Positions 1-9,608 of a stretch of DNA of 64,000 bases are shown here, in pieces. The notes below the pieces were generated by a model. It was given only the letters and a program-made list of their open reading frames with translations, was not told the origin of the DNA and made no database searches. The stretch is taken from the NCBI GenBank assembly GCA_902489925.1, contig CABUBX010000002.1:13590-77589 (forward strand), written 5' to 3'. The stretch's first letter is position 1, and every line of letters begins with the position of its first letter. A program made the translations under genes and the position numbers. The DNA is from an uncultured Lachnospiraceae bacterium. GTDB taxonomy: Bacteria; Bacillota; Clostridia; Lachnospirales; Lachnospiraceae.

Positions 1-1
1 T

Positions 2-796
2 ATATTTTTTATTACATCAATTTTTTATACATTACATTTAAGCTTCTTTGAATGGGATGGATTTTCGGAAAAAATATTTGTAGGGCTGGAAAATTATATT
101 AACTTATTTCAGGATAAGAACTTTCTTATTTCTGTGATGAATACGCTCATATGGGTTGTCTGCTCAATGGTGACATCAGTCATTGTTCCATTGATTATTG
201 CAATTATGGTGACAAGAAGCTCGGCATTAAAGCTTTTTAAAAATGTTTTTTATTTCCCGACGGCCATTTCTGCGACAGTCGGCGGTGCAATCATGGCAAC
301 GCTGCTTTCCACCTATGGACTGCCGCAGATTTTTGCATGGTTCGGACATCCTGAGCTTGCAAGGGATTGGCTGGCAATACCGTATTTGAATACATTTATT
401 ATGATTCTTACCGGTGTTTGGCAGGGCATTGGCTTAAATATGATTTTATTTGTTTCAGGTCTTAAAAACATGGATACATCACCGATTGAGGCGGCACAGA
501 TTGAAGGGGCATCAGGACTTAAGATGTATACGAGAGTTATTTTACCGATGCTAAAGCCGACAATTATTGTTGTGCTTTTGATGGCTCTTGTAAACAGCTT
601 CAAGGTATTTGATGGTATTTGGGTCATGACAAAGGGCGGACCGTACAGAACATCTGAGACGCTGGCATTGACGATGTACGAAGAATCCTTTATTTATAAT
701 CGTTTTGGAAGCGGTGCTGCAGTGGCAGTTGTGCTGACAGTCGTTATTTTGATTGTGTCATATTTCAATGTAAAAAATACATTTAAGGAAGATTAA
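2..796 (+). CDS. Sugar ABC transporter permease, MalF/UgpA type (5' end outside window)
   Basis: Inner-membrane permease subunit of a carbohydrate ABC importer. The reading frame is open to the left edge; residues before the first possible start (for example LSFFEWDG and FVGLENY) are typical of the N-terminal part of this family, so the true start is outside the window. Several hydrophobic membrane segments are visible. The cytoplasmic EAA coupling loop that contacts the ATPase is clear (EAAQIEGASGLKMYTRVILP). It is followed 12 bases later by a second permease and then by mannoside-processing genes, so the substrate is probably a mannoside (inferred from context). The solute-binding protein is expected just upstream, and the ATPase is either shared or elsewhere. 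Confidence 0.93.
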   Translation: MFFITSIFYTLHLSFFEWDGFSEKIFVGLENYINLFQDKNFLISVMNTLIWVVCSMVTSVIVPLIIAIMVTRSSALKLFKNVFYFPTAISATVGGAIMATLLSTYGLPQIFAWFGHPELARDWLAIPYLNTFIMILTGVWQGIGLNMILFVSGLKNMDTSPIEAAQIEGASGLKMYTRVILPMLKPTIIVVLLMALVNSFKVFDGIWVMTKGGPYRTSETLALTMYEESFIYNRFGSGAAVAVVLTVVILIVSYFNVKNTFKED

Positions 797-808
797 GGAG
801 GGGAAAGT

Positions 809-1627
809 ATGATTAAGACAAAGCGCAGTACAAAAGTAGTTTTAAATATTATTTTGTCAATTTTAGGGCTTATATGGATTTCTCCGTTATTCTTCGTTAT
901 ACTTAATGTATTCAAAACAAAGCAGGAATACAATTTGGGCAGCTTTTGGACATTGCCTGAGAGCTTTAATATTGCAGATAATTTTCGTATTGTCAGAGAG
1001 AGCGGACTTTTTGAGTCCTTTGGCTCAAGTATTTTATATTCTCTGTTAGGTGCGGTGTTTGCAGTGTTTATTGGACTTTTAGCAGCCTATGGCCTGACGC
1101 ATTTAAGAATAAAGCATAAAATGTTTTGGTTCTTATTTATTTACAGCGGAACGATTTTCCCATTTCAGATTTACTTAATTCCTATTTACAAAGGGTTTGC
1201 GGGATTAGATTTATATGATACGCGTTTGGCGATGATTTTGTTCTATACAGCCATCTGTATTCCGTTTTGTATGTTTGTACTCAGAAACTTTTTCATCGGT
1301 ATATCCGGTGAAATATGTGAGTCCGCTAAAATTGACGGCGCCAATACATGGCAGATTATGACGAAAATTTTTGTGCCGATGGCAAAAGCACCGCTTTCTA
1401 TTGTATTTTTATCTCAGTTTACATGGGCATGGAATGATTTGATGTTTGGTCTTACATTTACAAAATCGCCGGAAATACGTCCGATTATGGCAAGTATTTC
1501 GATGATGGGCAGAGGAAATCCTCCGGCGATGTTTTTGGCATGTATTTTTGCTTCAATTCCGACAATATTATTATTTAGCGTACTCCAAAATAACTTTGAG
1601 ACAGGTATGGTTTACACAAGCAAGTAG
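809..1627 (+). CDS. Sugar ABC transporter permease, MalG/UgpE type
   Basis: Second permease subunit (272 aa) of the carbohydrate ABC importer; it pairs with the preceding MalF-type subunit. It starts at ATG after a GGAGGGG ribosome binding site. About six hydrophobic segments are visible, plus the EAA loop (SAKIDGANTWQIMTKIFVP) in the C-terminal half. The ending NNFETGMVYTSK resembles the usual MalG-family ending (a glycine followed by a short basic tail). The next gene begins 9 bases later, so the two are cotranscribed with the downstream hydrolase. No ATPase gene lies in this operon; a shared MsmK-type ATPase elsewhere is the usual solution in Firmicutes (family knowledge). Confidence 0.94.
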   Translation: MIKTKRSTKVVLNIILSILGLIWISPLFFVILNVFKTKQEYNLGSFWTLPESFNIADNFRIVRESGLFESFGSSILYSLLGAVFAVFIGLLAAYGLTHLRIKHKMFWFLFIYSGTIFPFQIYLIPIYKGFAGLDLYDTRLAMILFYTAICIPFCMFVLRNFFIGISGEICESAKIDGANTWQIMTKIFVPMAKAPLSIVFLSQFTWAWNDLMFGLTFTKSPEIRPIMASISMMGRGNPPAMFLACIFASIPTILLFSVLQNNFETGMVYTSK

Positions 1628-1636
1628 GAGGAGTTT

Positions 1637-4102
1637 ATGGCTTTAAAAAAAGATTGGACAGTTTATCTGATTCACCATGCACACACAGATATCGGTTATA
1701 CCGAGCGCCAGGAAAAACTGATGCGCTATCATTGCGACTTTATTAAGCAGGCAATTGATATTCTTGATGAAATTCATGAGACGGGTGATACACTTCATGA
1801 GGGTTTTGTCTGGCAGTGCGAAAACTTTTGGCAGGTTGAAAATTTTTATGAGAGAGCTGATGAAGTTTATAAAAAGAAATTTGAGCACTATGTTTTAAGC
1901 GGTGAGATTGGTCTCAGCGGCAATTACTTGAATCTCACAGAGCTTGTGACAGAGCCGGTGCTTCATGCAAAGTTTTCGCGAGCAAAAGAGTTCGGGGAAA
2001 GAATCGGGCATCCTGTGACAGCGGGGATGTGTGCAGACATTAACGGTATGTCGTGGGGATATGCAGATGCACTTTATGAGCATGGCATAAGAAACTTTTT
2101 TTCATGTCTTCATCCGCATCACGGTATGTTTCCGCTTTATAAGAAAACAATGCCGTTTTACTGGGAAAGTCCGAAGGGACACCGTATTTTAGTGTGGAAC
2201 GGCGACCATTATCATCTCGGAAATGAGATGTTTATGGCGCCTCATGGCGGTACGGCTTACATGGTTCGGGATGAATATTCAAAACCTTTGATTGATTTTG
2301 ATATTTTAAATAAAAGTGCAGAAGATACAAAGGAAAAAGAAATTAAGATTTCAACGACAAGAATTGAGCGGTATCTTAAAAATCTTGAAAATGAAGATTA
2401 TAAATACAGCTTTGTACCGTTGATGGTTTCGGGTGTTGTTTCGGATAACGCACCGCCAAATAGAGAAATTGCGGCAAGGGTTCATGAGCTGAATACATAT
2501 TATGGTGGCCGGATTACATTTAAAATGGTTAATCTTGAGCAATTTTTTGATGTTGTTCGCCGTGAATGCAAGGAAATTCCCGTATATTCAGGTGATTGGA
2601 CAGACTGGTGGGCTGACGGTGTAGGTTCAACACCTGCGGAGGTGAAGCTTTATCGTGAGGCGGCAAGAAAATACAATCTTTGTAAAAAGCTTGATACGGA
2701 TGGAACCTTGGGAGATAAAGTTTTAATGGATAAGGCAGCAGAGGCTTTGATGCTTTATTCAGAGCATACATGGGGCTATTCCTCCAGTGTGTCCGACCCG
2801 TGGGAAAGTCTTGTCAACGTCCTTGATTTGAAAAAGAGCGGTTACGCTGTTTTGGCACATAACCTTGCTTCGGAAAATCTTGATAAAATACTGGCGGCAA
2901 AAGGCGAAGTGTCTATTTCTGTTGACAGGGGCAGCATATATAAAATTGTTAATCCGCATCATTTTGATATTCATACAAAGGCCTATTTATATATTGAATA
3001 TTGGGAATACATAGAAGGCATTCGTTATAGCGCCAAGATGCCGTTTGAGGTTGTGGATGTGAAAACAGGCAAGGTGATAACCAGTCAGGTGAAGCAGACT
3101 GCAAGAGCGATACAGGTTGAGGTTGAGGTATCTCTTGCGGCGCATGAGGAAAAGCTTGTGAAGATATGTCCGCTGCCAATAACCTACCAAACGACAAAAA
3201 GTCATGCACATATCGGTGCCGATGGCGTCGAAGATTTGCTTTGCACCGATAATTTCAGAGAAGATACCGAAGAAATTGAGACAGAAAATCTTCTTGTGCG
3301 CATGGACGATGTTAGGGGTATCTATAGTATTATTGATAAGTCATCAGGCAAAGAGCTTATGCGGGGTGACAGCAGCTGCGGCGCTTTCGCGGGAATTTAT
3401 GAAGTGACGGATATTAAAGACGGTGCCTGCGAGACACGAAAAGATATGGGCAGAAACAGAAAAGCCAATAAGACAAAACGTTATGAGGCAAAGCTTTGTG
3501 ACAGACAGATTGCCGAAAACGGAGATATTTACGTTGCTGTCCGCTTGGATTATGAGCTTTTTGGTACAGGTCTTTATACCGTATTTGTAAAGATTTACAA
3601 GCATCAGCCAAAGATAGAAGTCATGGTGCGTATTCATAAAGAAAGCCGGTGGGAACCTGAAAATCTTTATGTGGCGCTGCCGTTTACCGCAGGCGCAGAC
3701 AGTACACTGTATACGGATAAAACAGGCTGTATCATAAGACCGGGCATTGACCAGCTTCCGGGAAGCTGTCAGGATTTTTATCTGATTCAAAATGGTGTGC
3801 TTTGGCAGTCGGGTGAGCACAGTGTTGCAGTCATGACAAAGGATGCGCCTTTGATTGCGCTCGGTGATTTGAGAGCAAAGCCGGTGAAGTTTTGTGACGG
3901 TCATGATAAGGCACAAAACAAGGCGCCTGTATATTCATGGGTAATGAATAATTACTGGGAAACAAATTTCAGAGTGAATCTGGGTGGTTTTTATGAATTT
4001 GCATACACAATGATGCTGCTTAAAGATAAGACGCCTTGCGAGTGTTTTGAATTGTGCGAGGCGGAAAATGAAGGAATAGCGGCATTTTATGTGAAAAAGT
4101 AA
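1637..4102 (+). CDS. Glycoside hydrolase family 38-like alpha-mannosidase (821 aa)
   Basis: Large cytoplasmic hydrolase without a signal peptide. The N-terminal GH38 signature is present: metal-binding H16-T-D18 within HHAHTDIGYT, and a candidate nucleophile Asp134 in CADINGMSW. A second metal-ligand type motif, SEHTWGYSSS, lies around residue 374. The C-terminal 450 residues are beta-rich, as in GH38 C-terminal domains. The start has a good ribosome binding site (AGGAGG, 1627-1632). Likely role: cleaving imported alpha-mannosides. Sequence around the active site differs from classical lysosomal or Golgi GH38 enzymes and is closer to the DUF5054-like branch, so the exact linkage is not predictable. 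It sits between the importer and a ROK kinase. Confidence 0.82.
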   Translation: MALKKDWTVYLIHHAHTDIGYTERQEKLMRYHCDFIKQAIDILDEIHETGDTLHEGFVWQCENFWQVENFYERADEVYKKKFEHYVLSGEIGLSGNYLNLTELVTEPVLHAKFSRAKEFGERIGHPVTAGMCADINGMSWGYADALYEHGIRNFFSCLHPHHGMFPLYKKTMPFYWESPKGHRILVWNGDHYHLGNEMFMAPHGGTAYMVRDEYSKPLIDFDILNKSAEDTKEKEIKISTTRIERYLKNLENEDYKYSFVPLMVSGVVSDNAPPNREIAARVHELNTYYGGRITFKMVNLEQFFDVVRRECKEIPVYSGDWTDWWADGVGSTPAEVKLYREAARKYNLCKKLDTDGTLGDKVLMDKAAEALMLYSEHTWGYSSSVSDPWESLVNVLDLKKSGYAVLAHNLASENLDKILAAKGEVSISVDRGSIYKIVNPHHFDIHTKAYLYIEYWEYIEGIRYSAKMPFEVVDVKTGKVITSQVKQTARAIQVEVEVSLAAHEEKLVKICPLPITYQTTKSHAHIGADGVEDLLCTDNFREDTEEIETENLLVRMDDVRGIYSIIDKSSGKELMRGDSSCGAFAGIYEVTDIKDGACETRKDMGRNRKANKTKRYEAKLCDRQIAENGDIYVAVRLDYELFGTGLYTVFVKIYKHQPKIEVMVRIHKESRWEPENLYVALPFTAGADSTLYTDKTGCIIRPGIDQLPGSCQDFYLIQNGVLWQSGEHSVAVMTKDAPLIALGDLRAKPVKFCDGHDKAQNKAPVYSWVMNNYWETNFRVNLGGFYEFAYTMMLLKDKTPCECFELCEAENEGIAAFYVKK

Positions 4103-4117
4103 GGAAAGAGGGATGAC

Positions 4118-5017
4118 ATGGAAACAGCATATTTACTGATGGATGTCGGTGGTACAGAAATCAAATGCGGTATCAGTGATGGGACGGGCAGGATGCTTGT
4201 GCAAGAAAAATTTCCTGCAGATGCTAAGGCCGGGCAGGAGGAAATACTGTCCCATTTTGCGCAAATTGTTGAAGCGCTCATAAAGATGGCCGGAAATTGT
4301 GCTGTCGGCGGTGTAGGTATGGCGTTTCCGGGACCTTTTGATTATGTAAATGGCATCAGCCTGATGCGCGGGTTGGATAAATATGACAGCATTTACGGTG
4401 TGCCTATTGCAGAGGAAATTCAGAGGCGGGTTCCGGTCGTGCGGAATGTGAAGTTTAAATTTCTTCATGATGTCGAAGCGTTTGCGGTAGGTGTCAGCCG
4501 ATTTGGATTATGCAGCAGTAAAAATAAAATTTTCTGCCTAGGTATCGGCACAGGTGCCGGCTCAGCCTTTGTGCAGGACGGGAGAGCTATAAAAAGCGGT
4601 AAAGGCGTGCCTGAAAATGGATGGATATACAATACACCTTTTAAAGAAACAATCATTGACGACTATGTTTCGGTGAGAGGTTTAAAGGCGGCTTCACAAC
4701 GCATTTTAGGGGAAATGCTGGACGGAAAACAACTCTACGATTTGTGTGTATCAGGTGATGCAGCAGCAATGAAGGTATATGAAAGCTTTGGCTGTGATAT
4801 TGCGGCGGCCGCAGAGCCTTTTATAAAATGTTTTTGTCCCGATGCACTTGTACTTGGCGGACAAATTTCGGGAAGTTTTGAGTTTTTCGGAAAAGAGCTG
4901 TTGGAAATATGTAAAAGTTACGGAACAGAGGTTTATTTGGAGAAGGACACTTCTATAAGAGCAATGCAGGGCTTATTTGCAGTAATGACGGGAGGGGATT
5001 GCGATGTTAAATCATGA
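4118..5017 (+). CDS. ROK-family sugar kinase, zinc motif absent
   Basis: ROK (repressor/ORF/kinase) protein of 299 aa with no helix-turn-helix, hence a kinase rather than a repressor. The N-terminal phosphate-binding motif MDVGGTEIKCG and the later LGIGTGAGSAFV and DALVLGGQIS motifs are visible. The catalytic Asp is probably the one in LHDVEAFAVG, where most ROK kinases have END. The usual ROK zinc site (CxCGxxGCxE) is missing; the region where it should be reads GWIYNTPFKETIIDDYVSVRGL-like sequence without cysteines. Probable role: phosphorylating mannose or a related hexose released by the flanking hydrolases, feeding the isomerase downstream (inference). Its 3' end overlaps the GntR gene by 14 bases. 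Confidence 0.85.
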   Translation: METAYLLMDVGGTEIKCGISDGTGRMLVQEKFPADAKAGQEEILSHFAQIVEALIKMAGNCAVGGVGMAFPGPFDYVNGISLMRGLDKYDSIYGVPIAEEIQRRVPVVRNVKFKFLHDVEAFAVGVSRFGLCSSKNKIFCLGIGTGAGSAFVQDGRAIKSGKGVPENGWIYNTPFKETIIDDYVSVRGLKAASQRILGEMLDGKQLYDLCVSGDAAAMKVYESFGCDIAAAAEPFIKCFCPDALVLGGQISGSFEFFGKELLEICKSYGTEVYLEKDTSIRAMQGLFAVMTGGDCDVKS

Positions 5018-5723
5018 AAAAGGCGCACCGCCGCTGTATTCTCAGCTGGAGGCTATTTTAAAGGGTCAGATTGAGCATGGGGAGTACATGAAAGGAGATT
5101 TGTTTCCGACGGAAAAGATGGTGATGGAAAAATATAAGGTTTCCAGAGTAACTGTCCGTCAGGCATTTGCAGCCCTGACAAACAATGGCTATATTAAGAG
5201 CAGCCGGGGAATCGGAACAACGGTCACTTATGAAAAAATTGATGAGCATTTAAAAAGCGTCATCAGTTTCACGGATGAGATGAAGCAGCATAATATTACA
5301 ATGGAAACAACTTATTGTAAGATGGAAAAGGTTTATCCGGAAACATTTGTGGCAAAGACGCTTCAAATTCCCAAAACGGATATGTGCTATCGGCTGACGC
5401 GAGTGCGCTGTGTCAACAAAAAGCCGCTTGTGTATACGGTGACTTATCTTAAAAATATTGTAGAGCTTCCGATGGATAAGCAGTACTATATGGAATCGCT
5501 GTATAAATATTTAAGTGATGTTCACGGAATCATTATTGAAAAAGGCAGAGATACATTGGAGGCTGCATTGCCTACGGAGAAAATACAAAAATTTCTTGAA
5601 ATTGAAGAAACGATGCCGGTGTTTAAGCGGGTGCGCCAGACATTTCTTCCGGGAGATGAGATATTTGAATATTCCATCTGTTATTATCCCGGCAATCGTT
5701 ATAAATATACAGTAGATTTATAG
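5004..5723 (+). CDS. GntR family transcriptional regulator (HutC/UTRA type)
   Basis: A 239-aa regulator with an N-terminal winged helix-turn-helix (about residues 8-72; PLYSQLEAILKGQI, FPTEKMVMEKYKVSRVTVRQ) and a C-terminal UTRA effector domain (about 90-235) that in this family binds a sugar phosphate or similar metabolite. The ATG at 5004 follows GGAGGGG at 4991 and lies inside the end of the kinase gene, so translation is probably coupled. Being embedded in the mannoside operon, it very likely controls that operon, probably as a repressor relieved by a phosphorylated sugar (inference). No operator can be assigned because the operon promoter is outside the window. Confidence 0.92.
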   Translation: MLNHEKGAPPLYSQLEAILKGQIEHGEYMKGDLFPTEKMVMEKYKVSRVTVRQAFAALTNNGYIKSSRGIGTTVTYEKIDEHLKSVISFTDEMKQHNITMETTYCKMEKVYPETFVAKTLQIPKTDMCYRLTRVRCVNKKPLVYTVTYLKNIVELPMDKQYYMESLYKYLSDVHGIIIEKGRDTLEAALPTEKIQKFLEIEETMPVFKRVRQTFLPGDEIFEYSICYYPGNRYKYTVDL

Positions 5724-5735
5724 GAAGGGTTCGTT

Positions 5736-7496
5736 ATGAATATTAAGTGTAAATATAATAATTATGACCTTCATCCATGCACGGCTGTGGAGGGTTTTGA
5801 AAATCAGGCATGGGCAGGTACAGAAGATATTGTCAGACAGATAAAGAAACATATTGAGAAGCTGCTTGAACAGCAGAAAAAAGTCGTTGTTTGCATGGAT
5901 ACCTATGTCGGTGTACGAATGGAGGAAATTATATCCCTTGCCAAGGCCCTTGGCGCCGATGAGGTAACAGATACAGAAACACTGGCAAAATCTGAGAGTG
6001 CGCTTATCGCCTGCTTTGATGACTATATGACGGATGACAGGGTTTTCGGCATTATGTGTCATAAAAAACTGGAGGACTTTTTTGAGAGTGAAAAGATTGC
6101 GGCTGTGGCAAAGGAAATTGAAGAAAAAGAGACAGGCGTTTATGTCGTTGCAGGTCTTGGCGCAAGTCTTGTAAGCTGCGGAGATATTTATGTCTATTGT
6201 GATATGACGCGCTGGGAAATCCAGTTAAGGTACAGGGCAGGTATGCCAAACTGGCATCGGACAAACAGTGACGCACCGATTTTAACGAAATATAAATGCG
6301 GCTTCTTTATTGAATGGCGTCTTGCAGACAGACATAAGGCAGAAAATTTTGAGAATTTTGATTATATTCTTGAAACTGAGAGTTTAAATGAACCGAAGCT
6401 TATTACTGGGGATGCTTTTAGAGCAGGATTAAAGGAAATGAGCACCCGTCCGTTTAGACTTGAACCATATTTTGACCCGGGTGTTTGGGGCGGACATTGG
6501 ATGCAGGAAAATTTTGGCCTTGACAAAACAAAGGAAAATTTTGCGTGGAGTTTTGACGGTGTTCCGGAGGAAAATGCTATTAACCTTAAGTTTGGCGATG
6601 TGACTGTGAAGTTGCCTGCGATGGATTTGGTGCTGTATCAGCCGAAAAATCTCCTTGGCGGCCGCGTGTATGCAAGATTTGGTGCAGAATTTCCAATTCG
6701 CTTCGACCTTCTTGATACAATGGGCGGCGGCAATTTGTCACTGCAGGTGCATCCGCTGACAAAATATATTCAGGACCAGTTTGGGATGCATTACACACAG
6801 GATGAAAGCTATTATTTTTTGGATGCCGATGAGGATGAAGAAACTTATATGTATCTCGGCGTTAAGGAAAACGTTGACAGGGAGGCAATGGCAAGAGATT
6901 TGGCGTTGGCTGAGAAAGGTGATATACTGTTTCCGGCAGAAAAGTATGTCAATAAGGTACCTGTAAAAAAGCATGACCATGTGGCAATTCCGGCAGGAAC
7001 GATTCATTGCTCGGGAAGCAATAATATGGTTCTTGAAATCAGTGCGACACCGTATATTTTTACATTTAAGCTTTGGGACTGGGGACGTGTCGGCTTAGAC
7101 GGTATTCCAAGACCGATTCATTTAAAACATGGCCTTAAAAATATTCAGTGGGACAGAGATACACAATGGATTTATGACAATATTGTTCATCAGGAGAAAA
7201 CAATCCATGAAAAAGACGGCGTTAAGGTTGAAAAAACAGGACTTCATGCTTTTGAATTTATAGATACTTTCAGATACAATTTGGAGACATCAACGGTTGT
7301 CAATACAGAAGATTCGGTTCATGTTGTAAATCTTGTGGATGGCAGAAGCGCTCTTATTGAAAGTACAGATGAGAGCTTCGAGCCGTTTGAAATTCATTAT
7401 GCAGAGACAGCAGTAATTCCGGCAAAGGTGACATCTTATAAAATTACACCGCAGGATGGCGATATTAAGTTAGTTGCAGCCATGGTGCGCAGATAG
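5736..7496 (+). CDS. manA: Class I mannose-6-phosphate isomerase with extra N-terminal domain
   Basis: A 586-aa protein, much longer than the roughly 315-390 aa of ordinary class I enzymes. The isomerase core begins near residue 230 (FRLEPYFDPGVWGGHWM). It carries the zinc-ligand motifs: LSLQVHPL (Gln and His, about residue 335), DESYYFL (Glu, about 355) and PAGTIHCSG (His, about 423). The reaction is mannose-6-phosphate to fructose-6-phosphate. The first ~225 residues form a separate domain that I cannot assign; it contains GLGASLVSCGDIYVYCDMTR and no intact P-loop. Gene order (kinase, regulator, isomerase) fits a route from mannoside to glycolysis. The symbol reflects the isomerase core only. 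Confidence 0.88.
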   Translation: MNIKCKYNNYDLHPCTAVEGFENQAWAGTEDIVRQIKKHIEKLLEQQKKVVVCMDTYVGVRMEEIISLAKALGADEVTDTETLAKSESALIACFDDYMTDDRVFGIMCHKKLEDFFESEKIAAVAKEIEEKETGVYVVAGLGASLVSCGDIYVYCDMTRWEIQLRYRAGMPNWHRTNSDAPILTKYKCGFFIEWRLADRHKAENFENFDYILETESLNEPKLITGDAFRAGLKEMSTRPFRLEPYFDPGVWGGHWMQENFGLDKTKENFAWSFDGVPEENAINLKFGDVTVKLPAMDLVLYQPKNLLGGRVYARFGAEFPIRFDLLDTMGGGNLSLQVHPLTKYIQDQFGMHYTQDESYYFLDADEDEETYMYLGVKENVDREAMARDLALAEKGDILFPAEKYVNKVPVKKHDHVAIPAGTIHCSGSNNMVLEISATPYIFTFKLWDWGRVGLDGIPRPIHLKHGLKNIQWDRDTQWIYDNIVHQEKTIHEKDGVKVEKTGLHAFEFIDTFRYNLETSTVVNTEDSVHVVNLVDGRSALIESTDESFEPFEIHYAETAVIPAKVTSYKITPQDGDIKLVAAMVRR

Positions 7497-7511
7497 AGGC
7501 GGAGGACAATG

Positions 7512-9590
7512 ATGGACAGACAGAGTATTAAAAAAGTTTTTGTTGTATTTAAGACACATTTAGATATTGGATTTACAGATATGGGTCAGACAGTGCTTGA
7601 CCGTTATGTGAATGAATATATTCCACATTCCATTGATTTGGCAGAGCAGATGAATACCGGTGAAAATAAAAAATTTATATGGACGGTAGGTTCATATCTG
7701 ATTGATTATTTCTTTGAAAACGGCAGTGAAGAATATTGCAAAAAGCTGGAAAAGGCGATTCATAACGGGGATATATGCTGGCATGGACTGGCATGTACGA
7801 CGCATACCGAATTAATGGATGAAGACTTGCTGGATTTTGACTTATCTGTTTCGGATGAGCTGGACATGCGTTTTGGTCGGGAGACAATCGCATCTAAAAT
7901 GACAGATGTGCCGGGACATACAAAGGCCATTCTTCATCAGATGTGCCGACACGGCAAAAAATATATTCATATGGGTGTCAATGCTTCCTCAATGGTGCCT
8001 GATGTGCCGCTTACATTTTTGTGGAAGGATGGCGCGGATGAGCTTATCGTACAATACTCTTTTGATTATGGTGCGCCTTGCTATGTGGAAGGCATGGACG
8101 AGGTTTTGGAATTTGCCCATACAGGGGATAATCTCGGACCTCAGTCAGAGGAGGCTGTGATGGCCGAAATCGAGAGAATACAGGCGCTTTATCCAAACGC
8201 GGCTGTTGTGGCAGCAACGATGGATGATTATGCACGCCTTTTGCTTGGGATTAAGGATGAACTTCCGGTTGTGACAGAGGAAATCGGTGATACGTGGATT
8301 CACGGTATTGCTTCCGACCCACTGAAAATTATGCGCTATAAGGCACTGCTTAAATTAAAGGATGAGTGGAAATTGTGCGGTGTTGATATTAAAGATAAAG
8401 CATTTAAACCATTTCTTATGAATTTAATGCTTGTGGCAGAGCATACATGGGGGCTTGATTTTAAAAAATATCTTGCAGATTTTAAAAACTGGACGAAGGA
8501 AGATTTTTTAAAGGCGAGGGCAGAAGATGCCACAACGCTGGATTTTCTGACAAACCGCAATGCGCATATGCTTGGTGTGCTTAATGAAGACTTTAAGAAA
8601 TACAGAGGCGGTGTTTTTACCGGTTCATATGCTTTTTATGAAAAATCTCATGCCGAACAGATGGCTTATATTGATAAGGCTGTTGAAAGTCTGCCTCAGG
8701 CCTATCAGGCAGCAGCAATTTCAGCTCTAAAGACACTTGAAGAAAAACGTCACAGACACTTCGACACAATGGAAATAAAAGAAGACGGTGTTCTCTATCC
8801 GTATGAAATTTCAGAAATCAACGGCTGGATGGCAGCTTTTGGCGGCAACGGTGAGCTTGTGATGCTGAAAAAAGACGGTAAAGATTGGCTGGATGGCAAA
8901 ATGCTCGGACAGCTTGTTTATACGACCTACAATGCAAAGGACTGTGTGAATAATTATTATAGCTATAACAGAGCCTTCGAGCGCAATCAGTGCTGGTCTG
9001 AGGGGGATTTCTCGAAGCCGGGGCTTGAAAATGTTGAGGACCTTGAGCACAGAGATTATACATTTGCCGCAAGAAAAATCATTGTTTCAAACCATACAGT
9101 GATTGTGGCGCTTGCAGGCAATCCGACAGCCGTGCAAAAGTACAGCTGTCCGGCCGAGGCTGTGCTTACATATACTTTTGCGGATAAAGTATATATGAGC
9201 TTGAGCTGGAAGGATAAGGATGCAGGAAAGATTCCGGAGGCGCTTTGGCTCAAAATGGATGTGCAGACTGAAAACCCGTATTGCTGGACAATGAAAAAGA
9301 TGGGAAAAGCAATGAATCCGCTGCTAGTTGCAAAAGGAGGCAATCGCCGTCAGCATTGTGTTGAATCGGTTGATTACAGCGGCGCTGACGGTCAGGTAAG
9401 CATTAAGAGTATTCATGCGCCGTTAATTAGTATTGGCGGAAATTGGCTTTATGGCGATTACAGAGACCTTCCGGATATGGGCGATGGTTTTGCATGGTGT
9501 CTGTTCAATAATAAATGGGGTACAAATTTCAAAATGTGGTGCGAGGATGACTGCTATTTTGAATTCGAGCTTGCGGTTAAGGACAATTAG
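7512..9590 (+). CDS. GH38-like / DUF5054 family glycoside hydrolase (692 aa)
   Basis: Second GH38-superfamily enzyme of the operon. The metal site H17-L-D19 (KTHLDIGFTD) and candidate nucleophile Asp133 (SKMTDVPGHTKA) align with the equivalent motifs of the first hydrolase; AEHTWGLDF near residue 316 is the later histidine motif. Overall it is shorter and diverged. Of two consecutive ATGs (7509 and 7512) the second is better spaced (6 bases) from GGAGG at 7501. No signal peptide, so cytoplasmic. Probably acts on a different mannoside linkage or product from the first enzyme. It is the last gene of the operon; no conventional terminator follows before the riboswitch promoter. Confidence 0.8.
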   Translation: MDRQSIKKVFVVFKTHLDIGFTDMGQTVLDRYVNEYIPHSIDLAEQMNTGENKKFIWTVGSYLIDYFFENGSEEYCKKLEKAIHNGDICWHGLACTTHTELMDEDLLDFDLSVSDELDMRFGRETIASKMTDVPGHTKAILHQMCRHGKKYIHMGVNASSMVPDVPLTFLWKDGADELIVQYSFDYGAPCYVEGMDEVLEFAHTGDNLGPQSEEAVMAEIERIQALYPNAAVVAATMDDYARLLLGIKDELPVVTEEIGDTWIHGIASDPLKIMRYKALLKLKDEWKLCGVDIKDKAFKPFLMNLMLVAEHTWGLDFKKYLADFKNWTKEDFLKARAEDATTLDFLTNRNAHMLGVLNEDFKKYRGGVFTGSYAFYEKSHAEQMAYIDKAVESLPQAYQAAAISALKTLEEKRHRHFDTMEIKEDGVLYPYEISEINGWMAAFGGNGELVMLKKDGKDWLDGKMLGQLVYTTYNAKDCVNNYYSYNRAFERNQCWSEGDFSKPGLENVEDLEHRDYTFAARKIIVSNHTVIVALAGNPTAVQKYSCPAEAVLTYTFADKVYMSLSWKDKDAGKIPEALWLKMDVQTENPYCWTMKKMGKAMNPLLVAKGGNRRQHCVESVDYSGADGQVSIKSIHAPLISIGGNWLYGDYRDLPDMGDGFAWCLFNNKWGTNFKMWCEDDCYFEFELAVKDN

Positions 9591-9608
9591 AAGATAATTA
9601 AAAATATC

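Noticed and set aside
3344..3916. A 190-residue reading frame on the minus strand
   Set aside because: It lies wholly inside the first GH38-like gene, has no ribosome binding site and no family resemblance; it is a shadow of the coding strand.
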